From an uncultured bacterium (GTDB lineage Bacteria; Actinomycetota; Coriobacteriia; Coriobacteriales; Coriobacteriaceae), in assembly GCA_905214525.1 (NCBI GenBank), contig CAJMMN010000002.1, positions 62,001-126,000 on the forward strand: DNA of 64,000 bases, given 5' to 3'. Of this stretch, positions 1-10,500 are shown one piece after another; position 1 is the stretch's first letter; each line of letters opens with the position of its first letter. A model generated the notes under the pieces. The model was given only the letters and a program-made list of their open reading frames with translations. It was not told the origin of the DNA and searched no databases. The translations under genes and the position numbers were made by a program.

Positions 1-1
1 G

Positions 2-535
2 CTCCGCAAGCTCGGCGTCGATGTGCGCATGCTCACTGGCGACAACCGCGTGACGGCCGAGGCCATCGCCCGCCGCGTGGGACTGAGCAGCGAGCAGGTC
101 ATCGCCGACGTCCTCCCCGCCGACAAGGAACGCCACGTGCGCGAACTGCAGGATGCGGGCGGCAAGGTCGCCATGGTGGGCGACGGCATCAACGACTCCC
201 CCGCCCTGGCGCGCGCCGACGTGGGCCTTGCGATCGGCACCGGCGCCGACATCGCCAAGGAGGGCGCCGACGTGGTACTCATGCGCAGCGACCTCATGGA
301 CGTCGCCCGCGCCATCGAGCTTTCGCGCGCCACGATCCGCAACATCAAGCAGGACCTGTTCTGGGCGCTGTTCTACAACGGCATCGGCATTCCGCTGGCG
401 GCGGGCGTGTTCTTCCCGCTCACGGGATGGCAACTCTCGCCGATGTTTGGCGCCGCGGCCATGAGCCTGTCGAGCGTGTGCGTCGTGACCAATGCCCTGC
501 GCTTAAAATCCTTTATGCCTAAAGTGGCAAAATAG
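2..535 (+). CDS. copA: Copper-translocating P1B-type ATPase, C-terminal part (5' end outside window)
   Basis: This is the last 177 residues of a heavy-metal P-type ATPase that pumps Cu(I)/Ag(I) across the membrane. The frame is open to the window edge, so the metal-binding domains, first six helices and DKTG phosphorylation site lie upstream. Visible parts are MLTGDN at residues 10-15 of the fragment, the hinge motif [10 protein letters not shown] at about 60-69 that coordinates Mg/ATP, and two closing membrane helices. The final helix carries the Met and Ser-Ser residues (AAMSLSSV) typical of the copper site in helix 8 of P1B-1 pumps. CopZ and CsoR genes follow on the same strand, which supports copper as the substrate. 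The exact metal is inferred from family and context. Confidence 0.93.
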   Translation, partial: LRKLGVDVRMLTGDNRVTAEAIARRVGLSSEQVIADVLPADKERHVRELQDAGGKVAMVGDGINDSPALARADVGLAIGTGADIAKEGADVVLMRSDLMDVARAIELSRATIRNIKQDLFWALFYNGIGIPLAAGVFFPLTGWQLSPMFGAAAMSLSSVCVVTNALRLKSFMPKVAK

Positions 536-570
536 GCTCACCATTACGTCCATTTAGAACGGGTTTTCCA

Positions 571-650
571 GGTGCCCGAGATTGACCTGAAAGAGGAGCG
601 ACGCGTACTTTGGTACGCGAGCGACGGCTTGAAGGTCAAGGTCGGGTGCC
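571..650. repeat. Imperfect 38+38 bp palindrome between copA and copZ
   Basis: Two 38-bp arms (571-608 and 613-650) are arranged around a 4-base centre. The inner 7 bp (GTACGCG) are perfectly palindromic. Farther out, GGTCAA and TCGGG blocks recur inverted at identical offsets, about 25 of 38 positions in all. It lies between the copA stop and the copZ ribosome-binding site. It does not look like a run-off terminator because no T-run follows. It could be an operator, an mRNA processing site or a dispersed repeat. Confidence 0.5.
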
Positions 651-682
651 CGGGAAAGCCGACACAACAGAGAGGAATACCA

Positions 683-904
683 ATGCGTTACACGATTAAG
701 ACTTCGGGCCTTATGTGCGGCCACTGCGACGCCACCGTCGAGACCGCGCTGCTCAACGTGGCCGGCGTGACCGATGCCGACGCCGATCACGAGACCCAGA
801 CCGTCCAGGTGGAGTGCGCCGACACCGTGACCGCCGAGCAGCTCGCTGCCGCCGTCGAGGCCGCGGGCGAGAAGTTCCATGCCCTTTCGGTGACCGCAGC
901 CTAG
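683..904 (+). CDS. copZ: Copper chaperone, HMA domain (CopZ-like)
   Basis: A 73-residue single heavy-metal-associated domain that would carry Cu(I) in the cytoplasm to the CopA pump. The start ATG at 683 is chosen because it follows AGAGAGGAATACCA and gives the usual chaperone length; a longer open frame from 572 has no such site. The metal loop reads GLMCGHC at residues 9-15, with the CxxC intact. The usual leading Met of MxCxxC is Leu, and a Met precedes the first Cys. It sits 147 bp after copA and 47 bp before csoR, so the three probably form one copper-responsive unit. Confidence 0.92.
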   Translation: MRYTIKTSGLMCGHCDATVETALLNVAGVTDADADHETQTVQVECADTVTAEQLAAAVEAAGEKFHALSVTAA

Positions 905-951
905 CGCCGTCGGTAGCATCCGCCCCTATCGATCAGAAACGAGGACCCGCC

Positions 952-1224
952 ATGATGGCAGACCATAAATCGGTGACCCGCATGCTCAAGACGGCACGCG
1001 GTCAGATCGACGGCATCTTGCGGATGGTCGAGGAGGACCGTTATTGCGTCGACATCTCCACGCAGCTCATGGCCACGCAGGCACTCATCGCGCGCATCAA
1101 CGCCGATGTGCTCAAGGCGCATATCGAGGGCTGCGTGACTTCGGCAATCGAATCGGGCGACGAAGACCTCAAAGCCGCCAAACTCGCCGAGATCGAACGC
1201 GTCGTCGACAAGCTCTCCAAGTAA
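952..1224 (+). CDS. csoR: Copper-sensing repressor CsoR
   Basis: A 90-residue all-helical DUF156/CsoR-family regulator. It has the Cu(I) ligand pattern Cys32, His57 and Cys61 (YC...HIEGC), the x-C-H-C fingerprint that separates CsoR from the RcnR and FrmR branches. In this family the apoprotein represses the copper efflux genes and Cu(I) binding releases the DNA. Two Met codons lie in tandem at 952 and 955; the start is weakly defined between them. Position directly after copA-copZ supports autoregulation of the cluster, although I cannot identify a classical CsoR box in the visible upstream DNA. Confidence 0.93.
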   Translation: MMADHKSVTRMLKTARGQIDGILRMVEEDRYCVDISTQLMATQALIARINADVLKAHIEGCVTSAIESGDEDLKAAKLAEIERVVDKLSK

Positions 1225-1234
1225 TTGGGGCATT

Positions 1235-1315
1235 GGGGACAGACTTCTTTGCACCATCTTGGTGTATCGGGGATAGGTACGTTTGCACCACCTTGGTGCA
1301 GATTAACCTGTCCCC
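1235..1315. repeat. GGGGACAG-bounded inverted-repeat element
   Basis: An 81-bp intergenic element begins with GGGGACAGACTTCTTTGCAC and ends with the related inverted sequence GCAGATTAACCTGTCCCC. Inside are two CACCA..TGGTG palindromes. Related GGGACA-bounded sequences occur at 6001, 20566, 32695, 44121 and 47119, so this is a dispersed family rather than a gene-specific site. The shape resembles REP-like elements mobilised by IS200-type (RAYT) transposases, but no such transposase is present in this window. Confidence 0.6.
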
Positions 1316-1370
1316 CTTGCTCTAAATCGGGTATAAAGGCGTGCAGCATATCGAACGAAAGGCAATTTGC

Positions 1371-1844
1371 ATGAATGACTTTATGAAGGGTCGCAATGGT
1401 GCCGATGAACTCACCATCGTGATGGGTTTTGCCGGCATTGTCATCGCGATGATCGGATCGATAGCCCGAATCCAGTGGCTCAGCTGGATCGCTATCGCCG
1501 TCATCGTGATTGGCGTGCTGCGCGGCCTGTCCAAAAACATCGACGCACGTCGCAAGGAGAACGAGGCCTTTGTCGCCGCGACCGCGAACGTCCCCGGCTT
1601 GGGCAAGTTCGTCTCCAGCTTGGGCGGTGGAACTGCAGCGGCCGGCACCTCGCGCGCGGCTGGAACGAGCAAGGAAGACTTTGAGCGTGCCAAGCGCACG
1701 GCCAAGAAGATGTGGAAGGGCCGCAAGACCACGGCATACCTCAAGTGCCCCAACTGCGGCCAGATGCTCTCCGTCCCCAAGGGCAAAGGCAAGATCCGCG
1801 TCACCTGCCCCAAGTGCCACGCCAAGATGGAAACCCGCTCCTAG
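1371..1844 (+). CDS. Membrane protein with C-terminal zinc ribbon
   Basis: A 157-residue protein of unknown function. Residues about 15-60 form two hydrophobic segments (ELTIVMGFAGIVIAMIG and LSWIAIAVIVIGVLRGL). A charged, Gly/Ala-rich linker follows, then a C-terminal zinc ribbon with CPNCG and CPKCH about 24 residues apart. The ATG at 1371 follows CGAAAGG and places the first helix near the N-terminus. The ribbon probably sits in the cytoplasm and may bind nucleic acid or protein, but nothing in the sequence fixes a role. It is a stand-alone gene ending before a strong hairpin. Confidence 0.8.
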   Translation: MNDFMKGRNGADELTIVMGFAGIVIAMIGSIARIQWLSWIAIAVIVIGVLRGLSKNIDARRKENEAFVAATANVPGLGKFVSSLGGGTAAAGTSRAAGTSKEDFERAKRTAKKMWKGRKTTAYLKCPNCGQMLSVPKGKGKIRVTCPKCHAKMETRS

Positions 1845-1906
1845 CGCCCGCACGCGGGACAAATTAATCAGGTTTGTTTGTCCCAAATCTTAAGTATTTG
1901 TTCGAT

Positions 1907-1944
1907 AAAAAAGCCGAGGCCTCGTGTTGAGACCTCGGCTTTTT
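1907..1944. terminator. Bidirectional Rho-independent terminator
   Basis: AAAAAGCCGAGG at 1908-1919 pairs with CCTCGGCTTTTT at 1933-1944 around a short loop, with A- and T-runs on both sides. It lies between the convergent genes ending at 1844 (plus) and 1978 (minus) and can serve both. Confidence 0.9.
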
Positions 1945-1977
1945 GTATGCGGCAACGGAGTTGTCCCTTTGTCACAC

Positions 1978-3348
1978 CTACGCCACGCCGTCGCGGGCCA
2001 GCTCCTCGGCAAGCGCTTCGGCTGGCATGGCCATAATCGTGTCGAGCTCGGCGTCCACCTCGGGAATGCGCTTCACCTTGAGCTTACGCGCCAGGTTGCC
2101 GCGGCACATCACGTGCATTGGCTCACGCAGGGCGCACAGATCATCCAGAGGATTCTCGCACGTCACCAGGATATCGGCGGCCTTGCCGCACTCGATCGCA
2201 CCGGTCTCGCCGCCCAGCCCCAGCAGCTCGGCATTGACCTGCGTAGCCGTATGCAGTGCGAAGGCATTGCTCACGCCCACGTACTTGGCAAAGTAAGCGA
2301 CTTCACGCCACATGTCGTACTGCGTCACAAACGGACAGCTCGAGTCCGTACCCAGGCCCACCTTAACGCCAGCCTCCAGCGCCGCACGAGCACTCTCGAT
2401 AATGCCCGAACACACGATGTCGCCGTTCTTCTTTTGTGTGTCGGTCGAATGGGTCTTCTCCGGGTCGAGCAGTACAAACGGCAGCGCCGGACTAATCGTG
2501 CAGGTCACGCTCGGCGCGCGTCCCTCGAGCTGTGCTCCCGCGGCGCCGCGGTACAGCCCCAGGATCTCGGGGGTCATCGGAGCGCCGTGCTCGATTGTGT
2601 CGACGCCGGCCTGAAGCGCGGCGCGTACGCCCTCGGTGCTCTCGACATGAGCCATAACCGGCAGGCCCACCTCGTGCGCCGCCTTGCACGCCGCCGCGGC
2701 AACCTCCACCGGCATACGCAGCACGCCCGGCTCGCCCACCTCGGTCGCGTCGAACACGCCGCCCGTTACGAACAGCTTGATGACGTCGGCACCGCGCGCA
2801 TACAGATCACGTACCTGCTCGGCCGCCTCGGCGGGACTATTAGCCACCTGAGCGAACAAGCCTGCACCATGGCCACCCGGCACCGTGACGCCCGTTCCCG
2901 GCGCCACCAGACGCGGGCCCTGATACTTGCCGGCATCGATAGCGTCACGCACGGCAATGTCGGCAAACAACGGGTCGCCCGCGCCGCGCACCGTGGTCAC
3001 GCCGCTTGCCAGCTGCTGCTGGGCACTGCCTTTGAGGATGTGGCGAACGATGGCGCGGCCCACGGGATTGTCGAGCTTCTTCATCAGCGCACCCGCATCG
3101 CCCGCCGAAACTGGCTTGCCCGAGCCGCACAGATGCACGTGCATATTGATGAGACCCGGCATGAGATACGCGCCGGCCAGGTCAATGACCTCGGCCCCCG
3201 CTGGAGCTTGGGCCACAGCGCTCGGTCCCATCCAGGTAATGATGCCACGCTCGACGGCCACGGCCATATCGAGCTGCGGCTCCATATGCTCCGAACCATC
3301 CAGAATGGTCGCATTGATAAACAACGTGGAACGATCGGCAGATGCCAT
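1978..3348 (-). CDS. Amidohydrolase (imidazolonepropionase-like metal-dependent hydrolase)
   Basis: A 456-residue amidohydrolase-superfamily enzyme, predicted cytoplasmic. The ATG at 3348 is preceded by GGAGGAG, a strong site, so I reject the longer open frame. The TIM-barrel metal ligands are visible: HVH at residues 70-72, a central Lys (DVIKLFVTGG), His in VMAHVES, His in IEHGAPM and the late Asp in GLGTDSSCP. N- and C-terminal beta-sandwich segments flank the barrel, as in Xaa-Pro dipeptidase/PF01979-type members. The substrate cannot be read from sequence; related proteins act on cyclic amides or dipeptides. It is monocistronic, ends at the bidirectional terminator and has a palindrome array upstream. 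Confidence 0.87.
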   Translation of the reverse strand: MASADRSTLFINATILDGSEHMEPQLDMAVAVERGIITWMGPSAVAQAPAGAEVIDLAGAYLMPGLINMHVHLCGSGKPVSAGDAGALMKKLDNPVGRAIVRHILKGSAQQQLASGVTTVRGAGDPLFADIAVRDAIDAGKYQGPRLVAPGTGVTVPGGHGAGLFAQVANSPAEAAEQVRDLYARGADVIKLFVTGGVFDATEVGEPGVLRMPVEVAAAACKAAHEVGLPVMAHVESTEGVRAALQAGVDTIEHGAPMTPEILGLYRGAAGAQLEGRAPSVTCTISPALPFVLLDPEKTHSTDTQKKNGDIVCSGIIESARAALEAGVKVGLGTDSSCPFVTQYDMWREVAYFAKYVGVSNAFALHTATQVNAELLGLGGETGAIECGKAADILVTCENPLDDLCALREPMHVMCRGNLARKLKVKRIPEVDAELDTIMAMPAEALAEELARDGVA

Positions 3349-3497
3349 ATCGAGCTCCTCCCTCACGATTAACTTGAACATTTGTCCATTATCATCTAGT
3401 CCCGCTGGATTGCTGCAGACGCATCGGTTAACGGAAGGAAGAGAGGATGTGGGGGACGGAATACGTTGCAGTCCCATCCCAGCGGCACTAGGGAAAT

Positions 3498-3635
3498 CTC
3501 TCGATCTATAACAGGTACAGGGTTATTGGGCCCCCTGATGTTACAGATCGAGACATTCGGTCGACGTTTCACCGGCTTGTCTCGATCTGTAACAATTACG
3601 AGCTCAAACAACCTCTAAACGTTACAGATCGAGAC
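3498..3635. repeat. Palindrome array A (2 units, 80-bp family)
   Basis: Two inverted-repeat units. Left arms are at 3498-3513 and 3579-3594 and right arms at 3539-3554 and 3620-3635. The left-arm consensus is GTCTCGATCTGTAACA. The right arm starts 41 bp after the left arm in both units, and the units repeat every 81 bp. The array ends 8 bp before the stop codon of the nuclease-like gene at 3644-4714. No cas genes or coding potential are seen. Confidence 0.9.
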
Positions 3636-3643
3636 AAAACCTC

Positions 3644-4714
3644 TCAGCGCCCATACCACTGGCATCTCCACTCCTCAGCCAATTCAACCTGCCGAGGAAT
3701 ACCCGCCAGCCTCATTTTCTCGACTAGCTTCCCCGGGCCTTTGAGTTCGTTAAACGTAAACCGAAGCACCTTATGCCCGAGCATTGTCAGATGAGATTCC
3801 CGCTGACGCTCTGCCACGAATGGGTCAACCGACTCCCAACCCTCGCCGCTCTGCAAGGTGTACTTCCCCTTTCCGTCGAGCTCGCCGATGACACACGTCC
3901 CGTCCTCGAGCCGCCAAAAATAGTCGACGCGAAACACCTGGCTCGGATCGAGCGGGTCGCGAAACTCCACCTGCAGCTCCGGAACCGGAAAGCCGTACGC
4001 AATAAAGAATGCTCGGAACCGAGACTCGCCGCCGTTTTCAGACAGCCCGTCCGCATACGACGCAATCACCTGTGCCCTGCGATACCCTCGCCTGCCCTCG
4101 CAATCGGCGCGGAGGCGCTCGCACAAATCCCCACGTGATACGCCTTTCGCCCGCAGTGCAGAATCGGCAATCGCCAACCCGTAGGAGAACGGCGCACGCA
4201 GTAGGCAATCCTCCACCGTGCGCCAAAACGACGTCACCCGCACGCCATCAACATGCTCGAGTGCGCCCGCCATCTGCGGACGCAACAACCTGCACCCGCC
4301 GCTCAACGCCACCGAACAACCCGTCTTAACAAGAAAACGCGACCCAAGCAGATCATTCGGCACCTCCAGACCCCACAAAAGCGCCGCGTCATAGCCCCAA
4401 AACGCCCAATCGGGATGAAACTCTGCAAGCCCTTTGATGGTACGCAGCGTTCGCTCCGCCGGCGTCAGCACACCCCAATCATGTTGAAAGCAGAACAAAT
4501 ACGGCTCGGGTTCCGCGATATCGTCGGTTCCAACATGACGCCGCAGCCACATGAGCTCGGCATTGTCATGCGTTGCGAGCAGCGCACCTTGCTCGGTCGC
4601 CTCCGTGAGTCGCGCGAGCATCCTATTCCGCGCCAACGTGTTGCGAGTCGTATGCTTGTGCTTGAAAACGGTATTAGACACTTCCATCACCACCACATCG
4701 GACAAATGGACCAT
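3644..4714 (-). CDS. AbiEi-like / DUF559-type protein with PD-(D/E)XK nuclease fold
   Basis: A 356-residue protein. The ATG at 4714 is chosen because GGAGGCAACG lies just upstream; a TTG at 4738 has no such site. The N-terminal two thirds resemble AbiEi-antitoxin-like proteins of actinobacteria (YLFCFQHDWGVLTPAERTL, then AFWGYDAALLWGL). The C-terminal third fits a Vsr/DUF559-like PD-(D/E)XK core: Glu230, Asp264 in FRVDYFW, then GELDGKGKY with Glu278, Asp280 and Lys282, followed by a helix and GHKVLRFTFNEL. No AbiEii-type toxin gene is adjacent. The gene is enclosed by palindrome arrays ending 8 bp after its stop and starting 26 bp before its ATG. Nuclease activity is inferred from the motif only. 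Confidence 0.72.
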   Translation of the reverse strand: MVHLSDVVVMEVSNTVFKHKHTTRNTLARNRMLARLTEATEQGALLATHDNAELMWLRRHVGTDDIAEPEPYLFCFQHDWGVLTPAERTLRTIKGLAEFHPDWAFWGYDAALLWGLEVPNDLLGSRFLVKTGCSVALSGGCRLLRPQMAGALEHVDGVRVTSFWRTVEDCLLRAPFSYGLAIADSALRAKGVSRGDLCERLRADCEGRRGYRRAQVIASYADGLSENGGESRFRAFFIAYGFPVPELQVEFRDPLDPSQVFRVDYFWRLEDGTCVIGELDGKGKYTLQSGEGWESVDPFVAERQRESHLTMLGHKVLRFTFNELKGPGKLVEKMRLAGIPRQVELAEEWRCQWYGR

Positions 4715-4740
4715 CGTCACCGTTGCCTCCACCGACAAAC

Positions 4741-4958
4741 GTCTTGATCTGTAACAAGAAGAACGATTTTTGGACTGTAGATGTTACAGATTGAGACATT
4801 CCCCCCAGCCAGGTGCCAAACGTCTCGATCTGTAACAGTTAGACGTTCTCCAGGCCCCTAAACGTTACAGATTTAGACAAACCAGCGGCACCCAAGCATT
4901 CGTCTCGATCTGTAACAGGTAGACCGGTGTTTTGCCCCCAAACGTTACAGATCGAGAC
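4741..4958. repeat. Palindrome array B (3 units, 80-bp family)
   Basis: Left arms are at 4741-4756, 4822-4837 and 4902-4917 and right arms at 4782-4797, 4863-4878 and 4943-4958. The arm offset is 41 bp in all three units and the unit period is 81 and 80 bp. Unit 1 has GTCTTGATCTG opposite CAGATTGAGAC, which still pairs in RNA through G-U wobbles. The array fills the space between the 4999-5706 gene and the nuclease-like gene, so any leader of the latter would include or abut it. Confidence 0.9.
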
Positions 4959-4998
4959 AAAAAGGCAAAAGGCAAGGCAGGCGACAACTACCCATCCC

Positions 4999-5706
4999 CT
5001 ACTCCCACTCCTGCTCGTAGATGTTGAGAGACTTTACGTACCGCCCCTGGGCGCCCATGATGTCGCGGACCAGCCGCAAGAAGAAGCTGATACACGAGGT
5101 GTCAAAGCCGTCCTGCAGGTCCTCCGGATGCACCGCACCCGGCCCATCGACCGCCGTATCGCTCAGCCGCGCGATGTCATACAGGTAGAGCTGTCCCGCC
5201 GTAAGCCAGACATCGTCGACGCAGGCGAGACGCACCGCAATCGCGCCGTCACTCCAGTGCTCCTTCTGCAAGATATGCGGATCGTAGACATCAAAGCGAT
5301 GATCGGTGCGCGTGTCCTTCAGCACGACCATGCCGGACGCAGGATTCTTGTCCAAAATGCCAAAGCGCGAGAAATACTGCGTGTCGCGTACCTGCTCGAG
5401 CCGCTTGAGCGAGGCAGGCGAAAGCGATGCCGGTGGCTCGTCAACATATAGCTCGAGCAGCGTTTTGCCATGGCGATAGGGGCGCTCAAACAGCAGCCAA
5501 TCGGTAAACGCCATGTTGTAGGCCATGATTTCGTTTTGCGAAGGCTCAGTGCAATAGCTGAGCCACGGGTCGACAATGATCTCGAACTGTTCGCGCGCCG
5601 GCTCCAGGAATTGAAACTTCCGCAGCATCCAAAAGTGAGCCATGTCGGCAATATCGTTGCCGACGGCTTCAGCCAGCTCTGCTCGGTCAAAAGCGTGGTC
5701 AATCAT
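4999..5706 (-). CDS. Hypothetical protein, family not recognised
   Basis: A 235-residue acidic soluble protein with no signal peptide or membrane segment. I do not recognise a domain. The ATG at 5706 follows GAGGAGG. The sequence is rich in aromatic residues (MAHFWMLRKFQFLEP, DWLLFERPYRHGKTLLELY) and Asp/Leu. The middle part RFDVYDPHILQKEHWSDGAIAVRL may be a beta-rich domain, and the C-terminal part CISFFLRLVRDIMGAQGRYVKSL looks helical. Codon use is like its neighbours, so there is no sign of very recent transfer. It stands alone between palindrome array B downstream and a non-coding stretch upstream. Confidence 0.7.
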   Translation of the reverse strand: MIDHAFDRAELAEAVGNDIADMAHFWMLRKFQFLEPAREQFEIIVDPWLSYCTEPSQNEIMAYNMAFTDWLLFERPYRHGKTLLELYVDEPPASLSPASLKRLEQVRDTQYFSRFGILDKNPASGMVVLKDTRTDHRFDVYDPHILQKEHWSDGAIAVRLACVDDVWLTAGQLYLYDIARLSDTAVDGPGAVHPEDLQDGFDTSCISFFLRLVRDIMGAQGRYVKSLNIYEQEWE

Positions 5707-6057
5707 GGCATCCTCCTCAAACTGATGGACCTCAATTTGAGCTTACGAGGAGGGTGGGCAGCCACGACCAGCACGGGCAAAATAGGCCTCCGGCTGCAAA
5801 CCAGATGCTAGCCAAACACTTGACGGGGCACTTGACCGAATGAGCGCACCGCAAAGAAACCGCAGGTAGACATAGACAGCAACCCGCCCTTTTGAGCCAG
5901 ATGACCGCAGCCACCACAGAAACAACAGGTGATCACAGCCCAAGAAGTCGACAAATGAACACCCGCACATCGACAAACGAGCAAATCGCTCGCAAAGAGT
6001 GTCCCCAACGACTAGAAAAAAATGACTAGTCATTGGGGACGCCCTTAAATGACTACT
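5707..6057. other. Non-coding interval upstream of the 4999-5706 gene
   Basis: About 350 bp with no credible gene. Short open frames here lack ribosome-binding sites and have improbable composition. The only clear structure is the inverted repeat at 6001-6040 listed separately, next to the gltD 3' end. Confidence 0.6.
6001..6040. repeat. GTCCCC..GGGGAC inverted repeat downstream of gltD
   Basis: Fifteen-base arms GTCCCCAACGACTAG (6001-6015) and CTAGTCATTGGGGAC (6026-6040) pair with one mismatch across an A-rich 10-base loop. The element begins 18 bp after the gltD stop. The ends match the GGGGACA family seen elsewhere in the window. It may serve as a gltBD transcript end, though there is no clean T-run. 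Confidence 0.6.
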
Positions 6058-7539
<1,482 letters not shown>

Positions 7540-7544
7540 GGCAC

Positions 7545-10500
7545 CTACGCCTCCTTCTTGGTCGAAGCAACAGAGCTGGCGTCCACGGACGCAGCACCCG
7601 CAGCACCGCCCGCAATATCGAAGCGAGCGACATCCGCGGCGCTCGCGCGACCGGTCACAATGTCAAACGCCAGTTCCTCTGCCTGCGCATGTGTCTTGCC
7701 GGCAGCCTCGCTCGCAGCGACAATCGCCAGCACACGCTCGTACTCGGTCGGAATGACCTTCACGAAGTGCTTGCTCATCGTCTCAAAGCTGTAGAGCAGC
7801 TTGATGCCGCGCGGGCTCTGCGTCGCGTCCACGTGCTCTTGGATGAGCTCGCGAATCTGTGCCAGCTCGCCGGCCGTCGGGGCCTTGAGCTCCACGCTCT
7901 CGTGGTTCACGCGGGCACTGAGCGTGCCATACTGGTCAAAGACATAGGCCACGCCACCCGTCATACCGGCGGCGAAGTTCTGCCCGACCTCGCCCAAGAT
8001 GAGCGCCAGACCGCCTGTCATGTACTCGCAGCCATGGTTGCCGCAGCCCTCGACCACCACGGTGGCACCGGAGTTGCGCACGCCAAAGCGCTGGCCTGCC
8101 AGACCGTTAATGAAGCCGCGGCCGCTCGTGGCGCCAAAGAACGCAACGTTGCCCACGATGATGTTCTCGTCGAACTTGTAGGTCGCATGCGGGTTGGGGC
8201 GCACCGACACCTCGCCGCCCGAAAGGCCCTTTCCAAAGTAGTCGTTGGCGTCGCCGCACACGTTGAGCGTAATGCCGCGCGGCAGGAACGCGCCAAAGCT
8301 CTGACCGGCCGAACCATCGCAATCGACGGTGATGGAGCCGACGGGCAAGCCCTCGGGATGTGCCTTGGTCACCGCGTTGCCCAAGATGGTGCCCACGCAA
8401 CGGTTGACGTTAGCGATATCGGCGCGGAAGCGAATCGGACGCAGGTGCGCACGGGCATCGGCCGTATAGGGCACGAACAACGCGGAGTCGAGCGTCTTGT
8501 CGAGCTCGCTGTCGGCAGCCATCTGCGGCAGGAAGTGACGACCGTCGGCACCCGGGATATGGGCACCAAACTCGCAGGTCGCGCTCGCCAGCACGGGCGA
8601 CAGATCGAGCAGGTTGGCCTTGCGGTTGCCCGGGACCTCGATCTGGCGCAAGCACTCGGGGTGGCCGACCATCTCGTCGACGGTGCGGAAACCCAGGCTC
8701 GCCATAACCTTGCGCAGCTGCTCGGCCACAAAGAGCATAAAGTGCTCAACGTGCTCGGGCTTACCGCGGAAGCCGTGACGCAGGCGGCAGTTTTGCGTGG
8801 CGATGCCGGCCGGGCAGGTATCCTGCTGACAGTCACGCTGCATGAGGCAACCCATGGAGATGAGCGGCATGGTCGCAAAGCCAAACTCCTCGGCGCCCAG
8901 CAAGCAGGCGACGGCGACATCGGTGCCGTCCATGAGCTTGCCGTCGGCCTCGAGCACCACGCGCGAGCGCAGGCCGTTTTGCAGCAGCGTCTGTTGAGCC
9001 TCGGCAAGACCGAGCTCCAGCGGCAGACCGGCGTGCCAGATAGAGTCGCGCGCAGCGGCACCCGAGCCGCCGTTGTGGCCGCTGATCAAGATCTTGTCGG
9101 CAGCACCCTTGGCCACGCCGGTGGCGATGGTGCCGACGCCCGCCTCACTGACCAGCTTGACCGACACGCGCGCGCCGGGGTTGGCGTTCTTAAGGTCAAA
9201 GATCAGCTCTGCCAGGTCCTCGATGGAGTAGATGTCGTGGTGCGGCGGAGGCGAGATCAGGCCGATGCCGGGAGTGGACTGACGGACCTCGGCAATCCAA
9301 GGGTAGACCTTCTTGCCGGGCAGGTGGCCGCCCTCGCCGGGCTTGGCGCCCTGGGCCATCTTAATCTGAATCTCAAAGGCGCTGCACAGATAGCGGCTCG
9401 TCACGCCAAAGCGCGCACTTGCCACCTGCTTGATCGCGGAGTTCTTGGAGTCGCCGTTGGCCAGCGGGGTCTCGCGACGCGGGTCCTCGCCGCCCTCGCC
9501 TGAGTTGGAACGGCCATGCAGACGGTTCATAGCGATAGCCATGCACTCGTGCGCCTCTTTGCTGATGGAGCCGTACGACATGGCGCCGGTGTTAAAGCGG
9601 CGGACGATGTTGAGCGCGGGCTCGACCTCGTCGAGTGCCACCGGGGTGCGGCCGCTGGCATCAAAGTCGAGCAAGTCGCGCAGGCGCACGGCACGGCCGG
9701 TACGGTGCAGACGGGCGCTGTACTCCTTAAAGGTGTCGTAGCTGTCCTCACGGCAGGCGGTCTGCAGCAGGTAGACGGTCTGGGGGTCGATGAGGTGTTC
9801 CTCGCCGCCGAGCGGGCGCCACTTGGTCAGACCCAGCGTAGGCAGCTGATCGGGAGCCGGGCTCTTAAGGATGGCGAGCGCGGCGTCGTAGCGCTCGTTT
9901 TGCTCGCGCTCAACGTCCTCGACACCCATACCACCCACACGGCTCACCGTGCCGGCGAAGTACGCGTTGACGAACTCCGGCGTAAAGCCCACGGCCTCGA
10001 AGATCTGCGCCGAATGGTAGCTCTGCACTGTGGAGATGCCCATCTTGGACATGATGGAGACGATGCCGGCGGTCGCAGCCTTGTTGTAGTTGGCGATGCC
10101 CTGCTCGGCCGTCACGTCCAGGTCGCCGCGTGCCGCCAGATCGCGGATGCACGCATGTGCGTTGTACGGATAGATGCCGCTCGCGGAGTAGCCCACCAGC
10201 GCCGCAAAGTCGTGCGGGGACACGGCGTCGCCACACTCCACCACGATGTCGGCAAAGGTACGCACGCCGGCGCGGATCAGGTGGTTGTGCACGCATCCCA
10301 CGGCGAGCAGTGACGGCACGGGCACCTCGCCCGCAGCGGCACGATCGCTCAACACCACAATGTTCACGCCGTCGCGGACCGCAGCCTCAACGTCCTCGGC
10401 AAGCTGTTTGAGCGCAGCCTGCAGCGCGCCCTCGCCGGCATCGCGGCGGTAGACGGCACGGAAACGACGGGTCTTAAAGCCAACACGGTCGATGGCACAG

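Noticed and set aside
5743..6033. 96-codon minus-strand open frame upstream of the 4999-5706 gene
   Set aside because: No ribosome-binding site, Trp/Cys/Phe-rich composition unlike real proteins, and overlap with the repeat element at its 5' end.
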